Positions 45,681-54,301 of a stretch of DNA of 64,000 nucleotides are shown piece by piece. The stretch's first letter is position 1. Each line of letters opens with the position of its first letter. Made by a program: the position numbers and the translations under genes. This DNA is from CANKHJ01 sp035556495 (GTDB taxonomy: Bacteria > Pseudomonadota > Alphaproteobacteria > Rhizobiales > Xanthobacteraceae), in assembly GCA_035556495.1 (NCBI GenBank), contig DATMEW010000123.1, forward strand, positions 13,711 to 77,710, written 5' to 3'. A model generated the notes under the pieces. It had not been told where the DNA came from. It did not search any database and saw nothing but the letters and a program-made list of their open reading frames with translations.

Positions 45681-46064
45681 TTAGAAGGCGACCGGGTTCG
45701 GCCGGAAGGTCACGACGCCGTGCGCCCACGCGGTCACGACGCCGTTTGCGTCCTCTGAGGCGAGGTCGCAGACGTAATCGCCGCGCAGGTTGATGGGCGG
45801 ATGGACCATGATATTCAGGACGCAGGGATTGCCGTCGTCATCGTCACCGATGGACAGGCTTCCATCGTCCGTGGAGAGGGTGAGGCTGGGACTGGTTGCA
45901 CCGTCGCAGGCGCGGAAGGTCATCCGGAAGGAAAGGCCGGTGAGGTCTGTCGGCACACCCGCCGCGCTGAAATAGATGGCGGAGGACCACGTTGCATTCG
46001 CGGCAATCTCGCCGCTGACTTCCATCAGCGCGCCGCCGCTGCCATATCCGGAGCGGGCCAGCAT
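45681..46064 (-). CDS. Phage tail or baseplate-like beta-sandwich protein
   Basis: The 127-residue protein reads VSGEIAANATWSSAIYFSAA, FRMTFR and GDYVCDLASEDANGVVTAWA. It resembles small BppU-N-like beta-sandwich tail proteins that stabilise receptor-binding proteins. Its start overlaps the stop of the gene before it by one codon position (TGA/ATG). Confidence 0.6.
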   Translation of the reverse strand: MLARSGYGSGGALMEVSGEIAANATWSSAIYFSAAGVPTDLTGLSFRMTFRACDGATSPSLTLSTDDGSLSIGDDDDGNPCVLNIMVHPPINLRGDYVCDLASEDANGVVTAWAHGVVTFRPNPVAF

Positions 46065-47026
46065 CAGCGGTCACCCCACACGGCCACGGTGATATAGTCC
46101 GTGCCGCTATCGGAGACGCCGGTTCCGGGATTCTGAATCTCGAACCTGACAGTCGTGGTGGTCAGCGCCTTGACATAGATCGTGCGGGTGGAGGTCGCGG
46201 AAGATTGATATCCGAGAACAACCGGGAACACTACCGTGGACATTGCGTTCGTCAGCGTCAGCGTCAGGTCGCCGGTCGAGTTCTTGACCAACCCAGAAAA
46301 GCCGAATTGCTGCTCGATGGTATAGGTGCCGTTGGACGTATTCTTGATAAGCGCCCAAGCCTTCGGGACGGCGGGGTGGTGGATCATCATCGCCGGGGGA
46401 ACGAACGTGTCGTTATCGGTCGCGGCCTCCATGATGGCTTGATCGGCCTTCTGGCCGGTTGTCATCACGTCCTGCCATTCGCCGTCCTCGTAGCCCTCGA
46501 AGCGGTCATTGTCCGTGTTGTATCGGAGCTTGCCATCATCGGGACTGCCGGGGCGCTGCGCCGTGGTGCCAGCGCCGATCTGGGTGCCGGCCGGTCCGAC
46601 CAGCAGGCCGGTGACGTTGGCGACCTCTCCGGCCAGCCCGTTGACCTCGCCCTGAGAGGGCACGCCCAGATTGGTCCGGGCCGTCCCGGCGTCCGTGGCC
46701 CCGGTGCCGCCGAATGGAATGCCGAGGGCGCCCGCACCGAGGGGAATGCCGGGGTCAATGTCGTCGCCGCTGTAATCCGCCAAGGACGAGCCGTCCGCCT
46801 TTTTGGCGACGATCTTGTAGGAGGCTGGCGCGATATATCGCTTGGGACAGACGCCGGAAGTAGAAATCACGATGGGGTTCGCGGCCGGAACTGCCAAATC
46901 AGCGTCTGAGAACAGCGCGAGCGGCGTTGTCGTCTGGGCCGCGTAGATGTAGAGTTTCGCCCCAGCGAGCGGCAAGCCGTTTTCATCAACGACCGGCAAG
47001 AGCGAATTACGGATGAGCACTGCCAT
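46064..47026 (-). CDS. Phage tail fibre protein
   Basis: The 320-residue protein has an N-terminal virion-attachment-like domain (RNSLLPVVDENGLPLAGAKL, ATTPLALFSDADL-like), a repeat GIPFGGTGATDAGTARTNLG of the fibre/collar type, a mid region DDGKLRYNTDNDRFEGYEDG (common in fibre proteins), and a beta-rich C-terminal receptor-facing part. It sits after a terminator at 47045-47070 and before the sandwich and spike genes. Confidence 0.8.
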   Translation of the reverse strand: MAVLIRNSLLPVVDENGLPLAGAKLYIYAAQTTTPLALFSDADLAVPAANPIVISTSGVCPKRYIAPASYKIVAKKADGSSLADYSGDDIDPGIPLGAGALGIPFGGTGATDAGTARTNLGVPSQGEVNGLAGEVANVTGLLVGPAGTQIGAGTTAQRPGSPDDGKLRYNTDNDRFEGYEDGEWQDVMTTGQKADQAIMEAATDNDTFVPPAMMIHHPAVPKAWALIKNTSNGTYTIEQQFGFSGLVKNSTGDLTLTLTNAMSTVVFPVVLGYQSSATSTRTIYVKALTTTTVRFEIQNPGTGVSDSGTDYITVAVWGDR

Positions 47027-47044
47027 TACGGGCGGACCTCAAAA

Positions 47045-47070
47045 GAAAAGGCCGCCGGGCTGGCGACCTT
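47045..47070 (-). terminator. Intrinsic terminator upstream of the tail fibre gene
   Basis: AAGGTCGCC / GGCGGCCTT stem (one G-T wobble) followed on the minus strand by TTCTTTT. It lies 19-44 bp before the fibre start at 47026. Confidence 0.75.
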
Positions 47071-47104
47071 GTTAGTTCTCGACTCTAGGTTGTGAGGTGC
47101 GGTA

Positions 47105-47126
47105 CCCTCCCTGAATTGTGGGAGGG
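47105..47126 (+). promoter_or_regulatory. Hairpin sequestering the Shine-Dalgarno of a reverse-strand phage gene
   Basis: CCCTCCC (47105-47111) and GGGAGGG (47120-47126) form a perfect 7-bp stem with an 8-nt loop. The GGGAGGG is also the Shine-Dalgarno (5 nt before the ATG at 47132), so the ribosome site is hidden when the stem forms. Confidence 0.7.
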
Positions 47127-47131
47127 GCGCG

Positions 47132-47425
47132 ATGTCGAAATATGTGGTGAGCTACGATCTGCGGCGCGAAGTCACTTCAACGGACTGGTATCGACTACAC
47201 GAGACGTTAAAAACCGCCGTCGATTACTGCTGGCCGCTCCAGTCAATCTGGATTATTGAAACACCGAGGACCCCAGCTGACATCATAGGGGTCCTTCGCT
47301 CGCAAGGCGTCATTGATGATAACGACGGCATCATCGTTCTTGAGATCACGGGGAAAGGGGCTTTCCGGAGGGTCGCCAGCCAGGAAACGGCCAACTGGCT
47401 TGCCCAGCACCTTTACCAAGTCTGA
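47132..47425 (+). CDS. Cas2/SinR-like small protein on the opposite strand (moron)
   Basis: The 97-residue protein reads MSKYVVSYDLRREVTSTDWY, then LQSIWIIETPRTPADIIGVL and GIIVLEITGKGAFRRVASQE. It matches small proteins often labelled SinR-family that appear to share the Cas2/VapD-like ferredoxin fold: beta-strand, Asp (Asp9 in SYDL), helix, beta-hairpin. It is coded against the flow of the prophage operon, inside an insertion between structural genes. Not part of a CRISPR array. Function is unknown; nuclease or regulatory activity is only inferred. Confidence 0.62.
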   Translation: MSKYVVSYDLRREVTSTDWYRLHETLKTAVDYCWPLQSIWIIETPRTPADIIGVLRSQGVIDDNDGIIVLEITGKGAFRRVASQETANWLAQHLYQV

Positions 47426-47444
47426 CATTGACGTGTTCCTTATG

Positions 47445-47470
47445 AAAAGGCCGCCCAGAAGGACGGCCTT
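47445..47470 (-). terminator. Intrinsic terminator inside the reverse-strand island
   Basis: AAGGCCG / CGGCCTT stem with a 10-nt loop. On the minus strand TTTTCAT follows, so it fits minus-strand termination; on the plus strand it is only a stem between the first two island genes. Confidence 0.6.
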
Positions 47471-47490
47471 GGAAATAGTTGGAGAGCGAA

Positions 47491-47718
47491 TTGACAACCT
47501 TTGAGATTGCCCTTTTGAGCATTTCGGCGGGTATTCTTATCGCGTTGTTAGTTGTGGTCTGGCTTCTTCTGGAAATCCATCACTTGATACGCGTCTGGAT
47601 GCTGGATTGGGGGAAGAACCCTATGTACGCCACCGGAAGCGAGTTGCGAGAGGTCAAGGATGAACTCTCTCGCGCTGCCGATTATATGAGAGTCTGGAAG
47701 CGCGAATCCTATGACTGA
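47491..47718 (+). CDS. Small single-pass membrane protein (phage island)
   Basis: 75 residues. The TTG at 47491 is the likely start because GGAGAG lies 6 nt before it; an upstream TTG at 47479 is less well placed. The N-terminal part is hydrophobic (ALLSISAGILIALLVVVWLLL); the rest is charged (REVKDELSRAADYMRVWKRE). Function unknown. Overlaps the next gene by 8 bp (ATGACTGA). Confidence 0.55.
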   Translation: MTTFEIALLSISAGILIALLVVVWLLLEIHHLIRVWMLDWGKNPMYATGSELREVKDELSRAADYMRVWKRESYD

Positions 47719-47959
47719 CCTTCCTCGTTGGGCATTCTGGCTGGCGAATGCCAGCGTCATAGTTCTCATCTATCTTTTTGCCCAAGTGGCCAATGCCGCC
47801 GGATGGCAAATCAGCCTCGGATTCGGTGTCGGGGCTTTGTATATGTTCTGCCTTTTCCGTTGGCACTACGGCTGGTGGCCGGACTTCAATATGGACGGTG
47901 AGGACGACGCCAATTCCCAGCTTCCCCGCATAGACCCCGACCGCACCAACTATCGCTGA
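47711..47959 (+). CDS. Small two-segment membrane protein (phage island)
   Basis: The 82-residue protein has two hydrophobic segments (FWLANASVIVLIYLFAQVAN and ISLGFGVGALYMFCLF), then a polar tail. It may act in superinfection exclusion or membrane modification, but that is speculation. It is coupled to the gene before it by overlap, and its stop overlaps the end of the convergent ejection protein gene by 10 bp. Confidence 0.55.
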   Translation: MTDLPRWAFWLANASVIVLIYLFAQVANAAGWQISLGFGVGALYMFCLFRWHYGWWPDFNMDGEDDANSQLPRIDPDRTNYR

Positions 47960-49878
47960 TCATTCAGCAGATAGGAGTTCGCCCCGGCGATGGCGGCGGC
48001 GTCTCTAGTTGGTCGTGCAGCAACCGACGCCTGCCGGCGGCCAACGGCCTCAATTGCGCGGGTAAGCTCCTTCATCGAATCCGGATTTGTCAGCAGTTCT
48101 CCGAGAACCTCGTCCGACCTGGACCGAAGAGTGTCGCGGATTTTCTTCGGAACCGTACCGATTGCCCGCCGCAGCAGGCTAACCGGCGGCGCTCCTGAGA
48201 ACGCATCCATAATGAGGTCGCCAGCGATCCCATCTGCGTCCTGACGTTCAGCGAGACGACGCGCTGTAGCAGAGTTGCCCAGTGCACGACTGGTCAATTC
48301 GGAAGAAGTCACCTCGAAGTTGAGTCTGTCCGCCCATTTGGCCGCTGCCGCCTCGTCCGGCATGATAGCGGCAACCTTCGACCTCATCTCGGGCGAGCGG
48401 AAATACTTGGTCATATCCCCCAGCTTCGCCGGGTCATTGCCCATCTTGCCAAGCATGGATGAGACAGCGCCTATGCGGAAAGCCTCCCGTTCAGCCTCAG
48501 GCATATGTTGCAAGGCCGCCCGAAGCTCCTCCGCACCTATCTTGGTATCGAAGATTCTGCGACCTTCCTCCACCGCGTCCAAATATCTGGATGGACCAGC
48601 CCAAGCATCACGAGCCTTCGCATAGGCCGGATTATGTTGATCGACGACGCCGATTAGGTCATCACGCATTGCGGAGAGGACGCGCGACTGATTAGCATTC
48701 CCCTTGCGTACGGCTTCTCCAACTATACCGTCTACCTGCTTCTTCCACGCGTCGATCTGGACCATGAGAGGCGCGTTTCTAACGTCTGCAATCCCATATT
48801 CGGTCTGTAGAGTTCTTCGGAAATCGGGGCTGCGTAGAACATGCTGGCCCCAGCCAGTGCTGGTGATCCGGTTCCAAACCTGCTCGATTTCTGGGGCGGT
48901 TCGAGCATTGAAGTTGAAGGCTTCATCATAGAGGGGACGGGCAGCTTTCGCCCTTTCTGCCATAGTTTCCTGAATGGCCTGATGTGCAGTCTTGCTGGTG
49001 CCCGTCAGTTGGCGTAGGTCAGTGCTCAAGCGCGCCATCTGTCCCTGCTGACGACCTGTCAGGGCAGGGACCACAATAGTCCGGCCGGCGCCGGGCGTCT
49101 GAGCGACCCGTTCAACGAGCCCACGGACGTTCTCGCCGCCAGCATCGGCCAGCGCCGCAACACCGGGGCGGGTCGCTTGCAAACCCTGCGTGCGAGCCAT
49201 AAGAGCCGCCGGAGTGTCAGCGTCCCGCATAATTGCCCGACCGAGGTCGGCGGCTACATTTGCGCGCGGGGATATAGCTCCGCGAACAGCGTTTGCCGTC
49301 GCGCCGACACCTCGTGCTAGACCGGGGACGATTGCACCAACGGCTAATCCAGTGGCCCCGCCTTCTAACGCTCCTTGGGCGCGACCGCCGGGGTTCGCTT
49401 CGCCGGCTCCATAGGTTGCGCCGCCCCCAGCGCCACCCAGCATCATCCGGGCGACGGTAGGTAGCTTGGAGATGCCAGTTGCTGCGGCGGCTGCGCCAGT
49501 TGCAGGTAGAGCCGCCAGCGTTCCGGCAACAGCCCCGCCAATCTCGCCGGGCACCTTGATAGCTGTGGGGATCTGCTGGTCGCGGCGCTTTTCAGCGGCG
49601 AGGTTTTCCTCGTAGGTCCCGTTGCCGGCAAGCTCATTCGCCTTGGCTGATAGTTCATCAGCCCACCCGAATGTCATTCCAGAAGCCAGAGAACGAACCG
49701 CATCGTCTACATAGCCAAGAACGCCCTTGGACTGCTGCGGCACCGGGCGCCAGTCCTTGCCATCGAAGGCCAACATTTCCTTGGTCTGGGGATTAACGGC
49801 GGTTTTGGCCTTCTGCCAATTGCCGTCATCACTGAGAAACATCGTTTCCCCGGTTTGGTCATTGACTGCGATAGGCAT
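47950..49878 (-). CDS. Phage internal virion / ejection protein (642 residues)
   Basis: The sequence starts MPIAVNDQTGETMFLSDDGN, with a Gly/Ala-rich hydrophobic middle (VPGEIGGAVAGTLAALPATG, GGAGGGATYGAGE) and a long helical rest (LMARTQGLQATRPGVAALAD, EELRAALQHMPEAEREAFRI). This composition and its position after the transglycosylase-containing protein fit an ejection protein carried in the capsid, analogous in role to P22 gp16. No similarity is assured. Confidence 0.7.
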   Translation of the reverse strand: MPIAVNDQTGETMFLSDDGNWQKAKTAVNPQTKEMLAFDGKDWRPVPQQSKGVLGYVDDAVRSLASGMTFGWADELSAKANELAGNGTYEENLAAEKRRDQQIPTAIKVPGEIGGAVAGTLAALPATGAAAAATGISKLPTVARMMLGGAGGGATYGAGEANPGGRAQGALEGGATGLAVGAIVPGLARGVGATANAVRGAISPRANVAADLGRAIMRDADTPAALMARTQGLQATRPGVAALADAGGENVRGLVERVAQTPGAGRTIVVPALTGRQQGQMARLSTDLRQLTGTSKTAHQAIQETMAERAKAARPLYDEAFNFNARTAPEIEQVWNRITSTGWGQHVLRSPDFRRTLQTEYGIADVRNAPLMVQIDAWKKQVDGIVGEAVRKGNANQSRVLSAMRDDLIGVVDQHNPAYAKARDAWAGPSRYLDAVEEGRRIFDTKIGAEELRAALQHMPEAEREAFRIGAVSSMLGKMGNDPAKLGDMTKYFRSPEMRSKVAAIMPDEAAAAKWADRLNFEVTSSELTSRALGNSATARRLAERQDADGIAGDLIMDAFSGAPPVSLLRRAIGTVPKKIRDTLRSRSDEVLGELLTNPDSMKELTRAIEAVGRRQASVAARPTRDAAAIAGANSYLLNDQR

Positions 49879-51473
49879 TATTCAATGATCCGAAAGCCAG
49901 CGGGCGGCGTCGGGATAGCAGGCGCCACGGCCCCATCTTTCGGCGTGCCGGTCTCGCTTCCCAGCCAGTTGAAATCTCCCATGGACGGGCGCCGGCCTTT
50001 GTATCCCCGGAGCGTGCCGTGTTCCTCGAAATACTGCACCATGGCCTGCGTAGATTCTCCCATGGATTTGATGGTTTCGAAAAGACGGCGGACGCGCTTT
50101 ACATTTTCTTCCGGCTTGAGGCGAGGATTGAACGCGCGTGCGATCAATCGGTCGCCTTCCTTCTCGGTGAACTGCGCACCGAGAATTTCTCGCAGCGACC
50201 GCTGGACAACTTCCTCCACCCCTTCCCGGGCAATGGTCCCTTGCTCGTTGATGAACGGCTGGAGGAAATCGGGAAGCACACCAACAGCGCCGGTGACATT
50301 GCCGCCCTTTTCGAGAATGCCCAGCGCCTCGTTAAGCTGGGTAAGCTGCTTGGCCGAGTCCGCAAAGCCTGACGTGTTCCATCGGAGATAGGTGTCTGCG
50401 AAAGATTCGTCGATCTTCTTCTGGCCCGGCGACAAGCTTTCGCCGCCGACGGTTACATTCGTTGCGCCGGCCTTCCGCAGGTCTCGCTGGAAATCCATGT
50501 AAGTGCCGGGGAAACCCTGACCCTTCGCGAACAAATACTGCCTGACAGCTTCCGGTGTCTTGTTCTGCTCGAACTCCTGCGCCAGTAGCGTTTTAGCCAC
50601 GTCTTTCATATTCGCGGGGAGGTTCGGATTTGCCATGGCTCCGATGAGCTGCTGGGCACGCAGCGACAGGTTCATTCCGCCGCTGGGCTGTCCGGAAGTC
50701 GGGCCATTCGCCTGAGGTGTGCCGGGAACGACATACTGCGCCGGACGCGCATTCGGGGGGATTGCTGCCGGGTCGGCGTCGTTCGCCGTGACGCCAGCAG
50801 CCTGAGCGAACCGCTGTCCATACTGCTGGACAGACGTGCCGAGCTGGTCCTTGGCGTTCGGGTTGTTCATCCCGCCTTCGCCGGCAAACCACGCGCGGGC
50901 AGCACCTTCCGGACCGTATTTTGCGGCATACTGGCCGAAGCGATGTTGAAACACCGCGTCCTGCGCCTGCGGATCAGCGAGGAATTCCTGCGGCGTCATC
51001 CGCCGACCAAGGGCAGCCTGCGTCCACTCCGGAATATTGTTACCCATGACCTGATATTTGCCATAGGCCCGATCACCCGATTTTGTTACGAGCGGCCCCA
51101 AGGCATCATATCTGCCGCCGGACTCGATCCCGGCGATGGCGTTGCCCCAAGATTGCGGGTCACTGGCCGACTGTCCGGAAGCTCCTGCGGAAGGTTGTCC
51201 GGTCAACGCGCTGAGAAAGTTCTGCCCCGCCTGCGCCTGTAGACCACGGGTGCGCTCTGCCTCCTGCAAGCCCATGACCTTGAGGCCAGCGTCCAGTTGA
51301 CCGGCCCCCATCAACTGGTCGATTGCCGATCCGTAATTACGGGATTGCAACGAGCGACCAGCATCCTGCACCAGGCCCTCTTTGCGCCACGTATCCCCGC
51401 GACTATAGCCTTTGTCGAAAGCCGACAGGGCGTCGAGGATCGACGGGACCGGGATGCTGAACTGGTTTGCCAT
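49878..51473 (-). CDS. Phage ejection protein with transglycosylase-like domain
   Basis: The 531-residue protein has a lysozyme-like segment: WGNAIAGIESGGRYDALGPL (Glu), GDRAYGKYQVMGNNIPEWTQ, MTPQEFLADPQAQDAVFQHR, and YAAKYGPEGAARAWFAGEGG. This is the pattern of soluble lytic transglycosylases in phage tails that open the host wall during DNA entry. Its ends are helical. It overlaps the previous gene (TGA/ATG) and is itself followed by the next with a one-base overlap. Confidence 0.8.
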   Translation of the reverse strand: MANQFSIPVPSILDALSAFDKGYSRGDTWRKEGLVQDAGRSLQSRNYGSAIDQLMGAGQLDAGLKVMGLQEAERTRGLQAQAGQNFLSALTGQPSAGASGQSASDPQSWGNAIAGIESGGRYDALGPLVTKSGDRAYGKYQVMGNNIPEWTQAALGRRMTPQEFLADPQAQDAVFQHRFGQYAAKYGPEGAARAWFAGEGGMNNPNAKDQLGTSVQQYGQRFAQAAGVTANDADPAAIPPNARPAQYVVPGTPQANGPTSGQPSGGMNLSLRAQQLIGAMANPNLPANMKDVAKTLLAQEFEQNKTPEAVRQYLFAKGQGFPGTYMDFQRDLRKAGATNVTVGGESLSPGQKKIDESFADTYLRWNTSGFADSAKQLTQLNEALGILEKGGNVTGAVGVLPDFLQPFINEQGTIAREGVEEVVQRSLREILGAQFTEKEGDRLIARAFNPRLKPEENVKRVRRLFETIKSMGESTQAMVQYFEEHGTLRGYKGRRPSMGDFNWLGSETGTPKDGAVAPAIPTPPAGFRIIE

Positions 51474-52216
51474 CAGTAGATGCGTCCCATCAGAGCATTG
51501 GTGGCACCGCCGCCACCGAACCCCCCGGCGAGATTGCCGAGCGTGCTTCCAAGGCCACCGAGCCCGCCGACGCCACCCAGCGCCATACCGGCAAGGTTCA
51601 TGCCGAGGCCGGCGATATTTCCAGCGCCAGCAGCCCGCGCACCGGCACCGGCCACCATGCCATCTGCAATCGTGCCTGCCGCGCCAAGCTCACCCTGATA
51701 GGCGGACTGGCGGGCGGAGAACTCGTTGTTGAGGCCCGTTCCCGTGGTTCCAACCTGCGCGCCCGTGGCCTGCAAGCCCTGACCACCAAGGCCGGACAGA
51801 CGATCCAGCCATCCGCCGAATTTCTGCGTGGCGTAATCCTGCCCGAAGCGGTTGAGCGATTTCAGGGTGCCGCCGCTGTTCAGCAGGCCCTGCGCCGCTC
51901 GATTGCCCGTGATGGCGTTGCTGCCCTGCGTCAAACCTTCCATATAACCCGGCGAGGCGCGGAAGGTATCGAGGGCTGCCGCCTGCGCCTCCGGTCCTGC
52001 CAGGCCGAGCGCGGCCAGATAAGTCTGGTATCCCTGCTGGCCTCCCTGGACATATGGATCATAAGAACCAGCGAGCTGGGCGAACTGATCCCGGCTTTTC
52101 TCGCCGGCAAGGATCATCCGCTCGTTGGCTTCCTGCTGCTTGCGGTATTTGTCCGCAGCCGCGGCCTGCGCGGTCTTATCCGCGTCGGCACCGGAGAATA
52201 CGTCAAAGAATCCCAT
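51473..52216 (-). CDS. Phage DNA ejection-type protein (Gly/Ala-rich)
   Basis: The 247-residue protein starts MGFFDVFSGADADKTAQAAA, a helix-forming beginning typical of short-tailed-phage ejection proteins, then a Gly-rich half (GLGMNLAGMALGGVGGLGGL). Position between tail accessory genes and other ejection genes mirrors P22 gene 7. Sequence similarity is not assured. Confidence 0.65.
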   Translation of the reverse strand: MGFFDVFSGADADKTAQAAAADKYRKQQEANERMILAGEKSRDQFAQLAGSYDPYVQGGQQGYQTYLAALGLAGPEAQAAALDTFRASPGYMEGLTQGSNAITGNRAAQGLLNSGGTLKSLNRFGQDYATQKFGGWLDRLSGLGGQGLQATGAQVGTTGTGLNNEFSARQSAYQGELGAAGTIADGMVAGAGARAAGAGNIAGLGMNLAGMALGGVGGLGGLGSTLGNLAGGFGGGGATNALMGRIY

Positions 52217-52218
52217 GG

Positions 52219-52530
52219 TCAGGTATCCATACGGCCAGAGGTGCGAAGGGCGGCCAGAAGGGCGTTGTGGGCGGTGGAGATTTCCGCCTCGTCTGCGGTG
52301 TCCGGGTCAAGGTCCGGCTGGGCAGGCATCACCGGGAAGGTCTTGGCGGTCAGGTCAGAGGACAGCGTGTCGATGCGCTGATTGATCTCAGTCAGGCTGG
52401 TTTCGGTCCCGCCGCCCTGTGCCTTGAGCGCGTCTTGCAGCGCGTAGATCAGCCGTTCCAGCCCCTCCAGATAATCGGAGAGGTTCGGATCGATATCGAC
52501 GCGCGGCAGCGTCGTCCTGCGTGTTGCCAT
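52219..52530 (-). CDS. Small phage protein, unknown function
   Basis: The 103-residue protein has RVDIDPNLSDYLEGLERLIY, then ALQDALKAQGGGTETSLTEI: a short helix followed by an acidic linker. It could be a tail-assembly or chaperone protein. It overlaps the gp10-like stop by one base (TAATG) and ends 2 bp before the ejection protein gene. Confidence 0.6.
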   Translation of the reverse strand: MATRRTTLPRVDIDPNLSDYLEGLERLIYALQDALKAQGGGTETSLTEINQRIDTLSSDLTAKTFPVMPAQPDLDPDTADEAEISTAHNALLAALRTSGRMDT

Positions 52531-53942
52531 TACAGTTTCAGCGGCCGGACAGCGGCGTCTGCGGCGACAAGGCCGCGCGCAACGGGGTCGGAGACGGACA
52601 GCTTCCAGACGCGGCCCTGAGGCCCAAAGCGGCCGAGGCGACGGCTGGTCACGCGGGTCCGATACTGGCCCCGCTTGCCGAGGGAGACGTGGCGGGTGAT
52701 TGGGAAGGTCGATCCGCCATCATTGGACCACGACAGCATGACCACCGGATCATATCCCTGATCGGTCGGTAGCAATCGGCCATAGCCCGTCGCCATATCG
52801 AAGTGCATCGCATCCACAATCCCGCCGTTCGGAAAGGCGTGCATCGTGGGCGACACCACGTCCCAGATCATCGGCGCGCCGGCCTCGGTCGTCGTGTCGG
52901 AATCGAAATAGTAGACATTCCCGCCGAAGCGGTCGGTCACGATGGTCTTGCCCCACGCCTGGAAGGCGTTGGAGTGTCGCCAGCGGGTCTTTTGATGGCT
53001 CCTGCGCCGGTGCCAGACGCCCGTTGCGGCATCGTAGGAATAGGACCAGTTCGAGCCCGTGATGTTGTAGAAGCTATGGCCCTGACTGGCCCACGCCATG
53101 GCCTCGATGGCTTCCGGGTTCGGATCGGCCTCGATGGCGCGCTCCACCTCGTGATTGCTGATCCGTGTCGGGGTGTAGCCGTTCAGCCGATAGACAATGC
53201 CATCAGAGCCGACGAACAGGATTGAGCCGTCCGTCGAGACAACCGAGTGTTTCGCCAGCAGGCCCTTGGGAATGGTGCTGGACCCAGAACGCGGGCGGAA
53301 TGGGTCCTCGGCGTCTCCGGTCGGTGCCCAAACCTCCGTGACCTTGGTCCCGAACAGGAACAGCTCGGACCGATCGACAAAGCCGCGCACCAGCCGATCT
53401 GGAAGTTGCTCCGCTGTATAGAACGACAGGCCGTCGATGATCGTCGCTTCCGACTGCTCGGAATAGTACCAGCGGCCGGTGCTCCCGAAATAGAGGACGT
53501 ATCCGACGAGATAATCCACGGAATTGGTATCGTACGGAAGATCCGGATCAACAATCCGCGTCACCGAGTCAGACGCAATGACGTAGCAGCCTACATCGGT
53601 CTGCACTACGATCTGCGGAATCGTCGCCTGATTGCGCGTGATCGTGACCTTCGACGCGCCGGGTATGGTCCCGATCCGCGTCATTGCCCCGTCAGATGTC
53701 AGTTTCCACGCGCTGGACGAATGCACCAGATAGGCGCATTGCAGGTCGTCGCAGTAAATCGCGCCACGGCACGGCGTATCCGGACCGGAGGCGAAGGGCA
53801 GGGTGCCATCACAGGCCATCACGCCAAGCATCCCCTTGGCATCCTCGCCCAGCTTCTCGGCATACGCATTCACCAGCGAGGTCACGCCCATAAAGGCGTA
53901 TTTGCCCCGGTTGGTCTGGAATGCGATGGGAACGGCGGTCAT
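52530..53942 (-). CDS. Phage tail accessory / DNA-stabilisation protein (P22 gp10-like)
   Basis: About 470 residues from MTAVPIAFQTNRGKYAFMGV; a longer frame upstream overlaps the gp4-like gene and is rejected. It starts in the typical way for DNA-stabilisation proteins that plug the portal. Repeating beta-strand segments are ELFLFGTKVTEVWAPTGDAE, SVVSTDGSILFVGSDGIVYR and GIPRISNHEVERA-like (TRISNHEVERAIEAD). The start overlaps the gp4-like stop by 4 bp (ATGA). Confidence 0.83.
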   Translation of the reverse strand: MTAVPIAFQTNRGKYAFMGVTSLVNAYAEKLGEDAKGMLGVMACDGTLPFASGPDTPCRGAIYCDDLQCAYLVHSSSAWKLTSDGAMTRIGTIPGASKVTITRNQATIPQIVVQTDVGCYVIASDSVTRIVDPDLPYDTNSVDYLVGYVLYFGSTGRWYYSEQSEATIIDGLSFYTAEQLPDRLVRGFVDRSELFLFGTKVTEVWAPTGDAEDPFRPRSGSSTIPKGLLAKHSVVSTDGSILFVGSDGIVYRLNGYTPTRISNHEVERAIEADPNPEAIEAMAWASQGHSFYNITGSNWSYSYDAATGVWHRRRSHQKTRWRHSNAFQAWGKTIVTDRFGGNVYYFDSDTTTEAGAPMIWDVVSPTMHAFPNGGIVDAMHFDMATGYGRLLPTDQGYDPVVMLSWSNDGGSTFPITRHVSLGKRGQYRTRVTSRRLGRFGPQGRVWKLSVSDPVARGLVAADAAVRPLKL

Positions 53943-54301
53943 CGGCCCATCACGTCGTTGGTTCGCAGGGTCAAAGGACGAATGCCTCGCGGTGCCGATA
54001 GGCTGGACAGCGCCCGTTCCGCCTCTCGCATGGCAGCCATGGCCGTCGCCTGATCCATCAGACCGAAAGACGGCGCGATGGCCAGACCGATCCTGCGCGA
54101 CAAGGCCGTGAGGTAGGCCGGAGGGATCGCCATGGCCGACCCATTCCAAATCGGCATGTTGAGGGCCGCGAGCAGAGTAACCTCACCCTCGACCGTCTCC
54201 TTTGCCCAAGCCAGGTCATCCGGGCTCGGCATTTCCTCCGCTGCCACAAGGCCCAAGTCCTTGAGCATACGGGTTGCCAGATCGGTCAGTGAGTAGGCCA
54301 T
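53939..54301 (-). CDS. Phage tail accessory factor (P22 gp4-like)
   Basis: The 120-residue protein is a short helical head-to-tail connector: YSLTDLATRMLKDLGLVAAE, DDLAWAKETVEGEVTLLAAL, and ALSRRIGLAIAPSFGL. P22 gp4 is a similar-size DNA-stabilisation ring protein. It overlaps the gene before it by 16 bp. Confidence 0.78.
   Translation of the reverse strand: MAYSLTDLATRMLKDLGLVAAEEMPSPDDLAWAKETVEGEVTLLAALNMPIWNGSAMAIPPAYLTALSRRIGLAIAPSFGLMDQATAMAAMREAERALSSLSAPRGIRPLTLRTNDVMGR

Noticed and set aside
47132..47425. CRISPR-Cas locus because of a Cas2-like protein
   Set aside because: No repeat-spacer array, Cas1 or other Cas gene is nearby; stand-alone Cas2-fold proteins exist.
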